DNA of 64,000 nt, from positions 366,690 through 430,689 of the forward strand of contig NZ_BLRH01000021.1 in assembly GCF_025996515.1 (NCBI RefSeq), in the 5' to 3' direction. Position 1 is the first letter of the stretch. Each line of letters starts with the position of its first letter. Below are positions 59,786 through 64,000 of this stretch, in pieces. The notes under the pieces are model-generated. The model searched no databases. It had not been told where the DNA came from and was given only the letters and a program-made list of their open reading frames with translations. Made by a program: the position numbers and the translations under genes. The stretch comes from Rhizohabitans arisaemae (lineage in GTDB: Bacteria; Actinomycetota; Actinomycetes; Streptosporangiales; Streptosporangiaceae).

Positions 59786-62268
59786 TGACTGTTCCGGATA
59801 CTGTCGCTGACCTGCGGGCCGTATTCGCCGAGCCGGGGCCGGAATTCTCCCTCACCCCGTTCCTGCGCATCAACGACCGGGTGGACCCCGCCCGGCTGCG
59901 CGCGTTGCTCCGGGCGATGGCCGAGCAGGGTGTGCGCGCCTGTCATCTTTTCCCCGAGCGGGCGGACTGGCCCTTCCTTCAGCAGTCCGGGATCGCCGAC
60001 CCGGACATGACCGACAACGGCATGCCGTACGGATACCTCGGCCCCGACTGGGCGGAACTCGCCCGGACCGTCCAGGCCGAGGCCCGTGCGGCGGGGGTCG
60101 AGCTGTGGGTGTACGACGACGCCGACTGGCCGAGCGGCCTGGCCGGCGGCGCGGTGATCGAGAATCCCGACCAGGTGAGCCGCTATGTGACGGTGGAGCG
60201 GCGGCGGATCGCCGGGCCCGCCGAGATCGAGCTGGGTGCGGACGGGGTGTGCGCCGCGGCCTACCCGCCCGGGGAGGCCGGCGCGGCCGTCTCCGCCTGG
60301 GACACCCTGACCGTGCCGGCCGGCGACTGGGAGGTGCGGATCGTCCGGAGCCATCCGGGTTCGGGGTATTGGACCGAGCGGTTCCCCGACCTGACCAGCC
60401 CGGAGGCGACCGAGGACTTCTGCCGCCGCACCCACGACTGGTACGAGACCGAACTCGGCGGGGGGATCAAGGGGTACTTCACCGACGAACCGTCCAGTTC
60501 GCCGACCCTGCTGAAGATGGGGGACGCCTTCGCGTTCGCGCCCGCGTTGCCGTACAGCACGGGGTTGGAGAAGGAGTTCGCCGACGTGAAGGGCTACGAC
60601 CTCGCGCCCTTTCTGCCGCTGCTGGCGGATTGGGAGGCGGCGAAGAGCGCCCCGCGCCAGGTCCGGATCGACTTCTGGGACGTGTTCTCCCGGCGGTACG
60701 CGGCCAACTACTTCGCCCGGATCGCCGACCGGTGCGCCCGGCAGGGGGCCGAGCTGACCGGGCATCTGATGGGGGAGGAGCACCTCTACCAGCTGCTCAC
60801 CTTCGAAGCCGGCGACCCGACCCGGCTCTACCGGCACTTCACCGCGCCGGGGATCGACTGGATCGGGGCGTTCGGCTGGGAGCCGGGCGAGGAGCCGTCG
60901 CTGCGCCGCCTGCCCTCGGTCACCCCGCGGACCGCCGCCTCCTCGGCCGCGGTGCACGGCCGCCGCCGGGTCGCCGCCGAGGTGTTCTCCGGCGCGGGCT
61001 GGGGGCCGAGCCTGGCCGACCTGCGGGAGGTGCTGGACTGGCTGTTCGCCCACGGGGTGAACCTGCAGGTCCCGATCTGGCTGCCGTACTCGCTGCGGGG
61101 CTGGAACCGGACGATCTTCTATCCGGGCGGGGCCGGAGTCCAGCAGCCCTACTGGCGGCATTTCGCGCCGTTCGCCGATTACTCCGCGCGGATGTCGGTG
61201 CTGCTGTCGGGGGGCCGTCCGGTGCACCGGGTCGGGCTGGTGTTCCCCTCGGCGCCGGTCTGGGCCGGCTACTTCGACGCCGAGCACGTCGAGGCGCTGA
61301 ACACGGGCTGGAACGCGCTGATGGAGGGGCTGCTCGACGCCGGGGTGGACCCGTGTGTGGTGGGGGAGGACGAACTCGGGGCGACCCTGGGGTTCGACGT
61401 CCTGGTGGTGCCGGACGGCAGCGGGGCGGAACCCGTGCCCACCGGCCCGGAGACGGTGCCGGTGACCTTGAGTGACCCGGAGTCCGTGACCCGGGTGATC
61501 GCCTCGGTCGCCGCGCTGGCGCCTGGGCCGGCCAGGGCCGAGGACGGCGGGCCGATCCGGGTGCACGAGCGGGCCGGGGACGACTTCCGGCTGCTCTCCG
61601 TCTACAACCCGGGTGCGGAGACCCGGCGGTTCACGGTCCGGGGCGGGGACTACGAGCTGGACCCGGAGGACGGCCGGTGGCTGCCCGGGCCGGGGACCTC
61701 GATCGAGGTGGAGCCGGGCCGGATGCGGATCCTGCTGTCCACCGACGCCGGGGTCCGGACCGCCGCACCGGCGCCCGAACCGGGTGAGACGCTGGCCGAG
61801 CTCACCGGGTGGACCACGTCGCTGGCGCCGACCATGGACGATCCGGACTTCGCCTGGCAGTTCACCGACGTCGAGGCCGATCTCCGCGCCCCGGACGGAC
61901 CGGGCGACTGGTCCGAGGGCGCCCTGGCGCACTACTCGGGCGAGGTCCGCTATACCTGCGAGTTCGAGGCTCCCGCCTGTTCGGGGCCGGTCCTGCTGGA
62001 CCTCGGTGAGGTGGCGGTGACCGCGCGGGTCGTCCTCAACGGCGTCGACCTGGGGGTCCGTGTGTGGGCGCCGTACCGATTCGACGTCACCGCCGCGCTG
62101 AAGCCGGGCGGCAATCTGCTGGAGGTCTCGGTGTGCAACACGCTGGCCAACCACTACTCCCGGTTCCCGCTGCTCGACGGCGCCTCGGTGGTGTTCGGCG
62201 GGACGGTCCGGTCCCGGTTGCGCTCGGGTCTGATCGGTCCGGTACGGCTGACTCGGGGCCGCTCGTGA
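59785..62268 (+). CDS. Glycoside hydrolase, GH106-like (alpha-L-rhamnosidase type)
   Basis: 827 residues, no signal peptide. ELWVYDDADWPSGLAGG near 112 and KGYFTDEPSSS near 230 are typical of the large GH106-type family; ELTGHLMGEEHLYQ and WEPGEE follow. The C-terminus is a beta-sandwich with ARVVLNGVDLGVRVWAPYRF. Absence of export suggests imported oligosaccharide is cleaved inside the cell. With the rhamnonate-dehydratase-like gene beside it, L-rhamnosides are the best guess. Confidence 0.65.
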   Translation: MTVPDTVADLRAVFAEPGPEFSLTPFLRINDRVDPARLRALLRAMAEQGVRACHLFPERADWPFLQQSGIADPDMTDNGMPYGYLGPDWAELARTVQAEARAAGVELWVYDDADWPSGLAGGAVIENPDQVSRYVTVERRRIAGPAEIELGADGVCAAAYPPGEAGAAVSAWDTLTVPAGDWEVRIVRSHPGSGYWTERFPDLTSPEATEDFCRRTHDWYETELGGGIKGYFTDEPSSSPTLLKMGDAFAFAPALPYSTGLEKEFADVKGYDLAPFLPLLADWEAAKSAPRQVRIDFWDVFSRRYAANYFARIADRCARQGAELTGHLMGEEHLYQLLTFEAGDPTRLYRHFTAPGIDWIGAFGWEPGEEPSLRRLPSVTPRTAASSAAVHGRRRVAAEVFSGAGWGPSLADLREVLDWLFAHGVNLQVPIWLPYSLRGWNRTIFYPGGAGVQQPYWRHFAPFADYSARMSVLLSGGRPVHRVGLVFPSAPVWAGYFDAEHVEALNTGWNALMEGLLDAGVDPCVVGEDELGATLGFDVLVVPDGSGAEPVPTGPETVPVTLSDPESVTRVIASVAALAPGPARAEDGGPIRVHERAGDDFRLLSVYNPGAETRRFTVRGGDYELDPEDGRWLPGPGTSIEVEPGRMRILLSTDAGVRTAAPAPEPGETLAELTGWTTSLAPTMDDPDFAWQFTDVEADLRAPDGPGDWSEGALAHYSGEVRYTCEFEAPACSGPVLLDLGEVAVTARVVLNGVDLGVRVWAPYRFDVTAALKPGGNLLEVSVCNTLANHYSRFPLLDGASVVFGGTVRSRLRSGLIGPVRLTRGRS

Positions 62269-63827
62269 ACGTCGTCGTCGAACGCGATGTCCCGGTCCCC
62301 ATGCGCGACGGGGTCACGCTCCGCGCGGACGTCTTCCGTCCGGCCGAGCCGGGACGGTATCCGGTGCTGCTGACCCGGACGCCCTACGACAAGGACCAGC
62401 TGCACCTGCTCGCCCCCATCCTCAATCCCATCAAAGCCGCCGGATCCGGATATGTCGTGGTCCAGCAGGATGTGCGGGGACGGTTCGCGTCCGAGGGGGA
62501 GTTCCACCCGATCCGGCACGAGCAGGACGACGGCGTGGACACGATCGCCTGGGCCGCGTCCCTGCCGTACGGGAACGGGGACGTGGGCCAGTTCGGGCTC
62601 TCCTACGCGGCGATGGCCTGCTGGATGAGCGCGTCCGCGGCGCCCCCCGCGCTCCGGGCGATCTTCGCCTCGGAGTCCCCGGGGGAGAAGCTGTTCTGGC
62701 GAGGCGGCGCCCTGGAGCAAGGGGCCCTGGAACGGTGGGCGCTGTGGGCGATCGGCCCGCACGCGCTGGAGCGGGCCGGCGGCGCCGCCGGACTGGCCGA
62801 GCTGATCGCCCGTAACGACACCGGGGCCGCGCAGCCGTACCCGGACTATCTGGGCTTTCTCCCCGACTTCGCCGCGGGGCCGGGCCCCGAACTGGACACC
62901 CCGCCCCGCTACGACACGATCGGCGTGCCCGCGCTGATCGTGGCCGGGTGGGCCGACTTCCAGCTCGGGCCGGACCTGGCGCACTGGGCCGGGACCAAGG
63001 GCGACCCCCGGACCCGGCTGGTCGTCGGGCCCTGGTCGCACGGGATGTTCCGCCCGGTCGTCGGCGCGGCCGACTTCGGGCAGCGGGCCACGGGGGTGCT
63101 CGACCTCACCGCCGAGACGCACACCACCAGCCTGATGGGCGACTTCACCTGGTTCACCCTGCGCTGGTTCGACCACTGGCTGCGCGGCGCCGACAACGGG
63201 GTCGCGCAGGAGCCGCGGGTCCGGATCTTCGTCCAGGGGGCGAACCGGTGGCGGGACGAGGACGACTGGCCGCTCGCCCGCGCCCGCGACCGGCGGTGGT
63301 TCCTCCACACGGAAGGGGAGCTGGCCGAGCGGAGTCCGGCCGCCGACGCCGCCGAGAGCGTGTTCACGTACGACCCGGCCGACCCGTGCCCCACCCGGGG
63401 CGGGACGCTGCTGCTGGCCGACGGCTACGCCAAGGGCGCGGTCGACCAGACGCCCCTGCTCGACCGCGCCGACGTGCTCGTCTACACCTCCCCGCCGCTG
63501 GCGGAGGACCTGGAGGTGACCGGGCCGGTTCGCGCGGTGCTGTTCGCCGCCGCCGGCACCGGCCCGGCCGACTGGGTGGTGAAACTGTGCGACGTGCACC
63601 CGGACGGACGCACCCTCAATGTCTGCGACGGCATCCGGCGGGTCGGTCCGGGTGAGGAAACGTGCGAGGTGGACATGCTGGCGACCGCCACGGTGTTCCG
63701 GGCGGGGCACCGGCTGCGGGTGCTGGTCACCGCGAGCGACCATCCCCGATACGACCTGTGCGGCGAAGCAGGCGGGCGCTGGGTGTTCCCCGGCTCGCAT
63801 CTGGTGCTCCCGGTGGTGACCTCGTGA
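62265..63827 (+). CDS. CocE/NonD-family hydrolase
   Basis: 520 residues, GTG overlapping the previous stop (GTGA). N-terminal PMRDGVTLRADVFRP, TRTPYDK, VVVQQDVRGRFASEGEF; nucleophile GQFGLSYAAMA (the usual GxSYxG has Ala in place of the last Gly); VVGPWSHGMF with the catalytic His; C-terminal jelly-roll. Acts on esters or amides; in this locus perhaps acylated sugars. Confidence 0.85.
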   Translation: MNVVVERDVPVPMRDGVTLRADVFRPAEPGRYPVLLTRTPYDKDQLHLLAPILNPIKAAGSGYVVVQQDVRGRFASEGEFHPIRHEQDDGVDTIAWAASLPYGNGDVGQFGLSYAAMACWMSASAAPPALRAIFASESPGEKLFWRGGALEQGALERWALWAIGPHALERAGGAAGLAELIARNDTGAAQPYPDYLGFLPDFAAGPGPELDTPPRYDTIGVPALIVAGWADFQLGPDLAHWAGTKGDPRTRLVVGPWSHGMFRPVVGAADFGQRATGVLDLTAETHTTSLMGDFTWFTLRWFDHWLRGADNGVAQEPRVRIFVQGANRWRDEDDWPLARARDRRWFLHTEGELAERSPAADAAESVFTYDPADPCPTRGGTLLLADGYAKGAVDQTPLLDRADVLVYTSPPLAEDLEVTGPVRAVLFAAAGTGPADWVVKLCDVHPDGRTLNVCDGIRRVGPGEETCEVDMLATATVFRAGHRLRVLVTASDHPRYDLCGEAGGRWVFPGSHLVLPVVTS

Positions 63828-64000
63828 CCAGGACACTCGCCGCCGAGGTCGTGCTGGACGTCCCGGCCGGATGCGCGGAAGGCCCGTTCTGGCATCCGGG
63901 CGAGGACCGGCTGTACTGGACGGACATCCCCGGCCGCGTGATCCACCGCTTCGACCCCCGCACCGGGGTCGACGAGGTGTTCGAGGTCGGCCTGGAGGTC
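63824..64000 (+). CDS. SMP-30/gluconolactonase-like protein, 5' part
   Basis: GTG 63824 overlaps the previous stop; the gene runs off the right edge after 59 codons. CAEGPFWHPGEDRLYWTDI contains the conserved metal-binding Glu of the SMP-30/LRE family. Sugar lactonases open aldonolactones to the acid, the step before a sugar-acid dehydratase, which fits the locus. Confidence 0.8.
   Translation, partial: MTRTLAAEVVLDVPAGCAEGPFWHPGEDRLYWTDIPGRVIHRFDPRTGVDEVFEVGLEV

Overview
This window is high-GC DNA with actinomycete-style coding: GTG and TTG starts, ATGA stop/start overlaps, a SARP-BTAD regulator, MbtH, an F420-type LLM oxidoreductase, a DUF222/HNH protein and HelD. The mix of families suggests a filamentous actinomycete, possibly Streptosporangiaceae. 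The genus is inference. No rRNA, intact tRNA, CRISPR array or replication origin was seen.

Layout. 1-4.6 kb is the end of a nonribosomal peptide cluster: a terminal NRPS module with a reductase release domain, an MFS exporter, an O-methyltransferase, MbtH and a free carrier protein. A decayed IS630-type transposase tail follows. 5.1-28.1 kb is mixed chromosome: a secreted serine protease, a ribbon-helix-helix/Clp-N protein with a repeated operator-like site, a methyltransferase/TetR pair with a 30-bp palindrome, a large trypsin-NTPase-TPR protein, a SARP regulator, HelD, a calcium-type beta-gamma-crystallin protein, and a MarR/azoreductase/SDR group. 27.3-28.9 kb holds two fragments of a GroEL 3' end joined to foreign sequence.

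29.2-36.4 kb is a tight five-gene operon (SWIM zinc finger, unknown, VWA, MoxR AAA+, DUF5682) resembling the enterobacterial yeh set. Next come two tandem secreted microproteins with identical leaders and completely different tails, one His-rich and one Cys/Trp/Lys-rich. 37.7-41.4 kb has a NarL-type regulator facing a radical SAM - phosphoribosyltransferase - MFS operon. 41.6-48 kb has a truncated oxidoreductase, a Tat-exported PhoX-like protein, a DUF7873-like gene followed by decayed tRNA sequences, a small P-loop kinase-like gene and an alcohol dehydrogenase.

48.3-51.8 kb is a DUF222/HNH protein with a 174-bp-period repeat inserted in it, followed by a gene-poor decayed stretch. 53-56.3 kb is an SDR/DUF2306/TetR locus carrying an inverted duplication of the TetR 3' end. 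57.3-64 kb looks like a carbohydrate-degradation locus: a rhamnonate-dehydratase-like enolase and an alpha/beta hydrolase diverge from a glycoside hydrolase, a CocE/NonD hydrolase and an SMP-30-like lactonase cut by the window edge.

All family names come from motif recognition by eye. No database search was possible.
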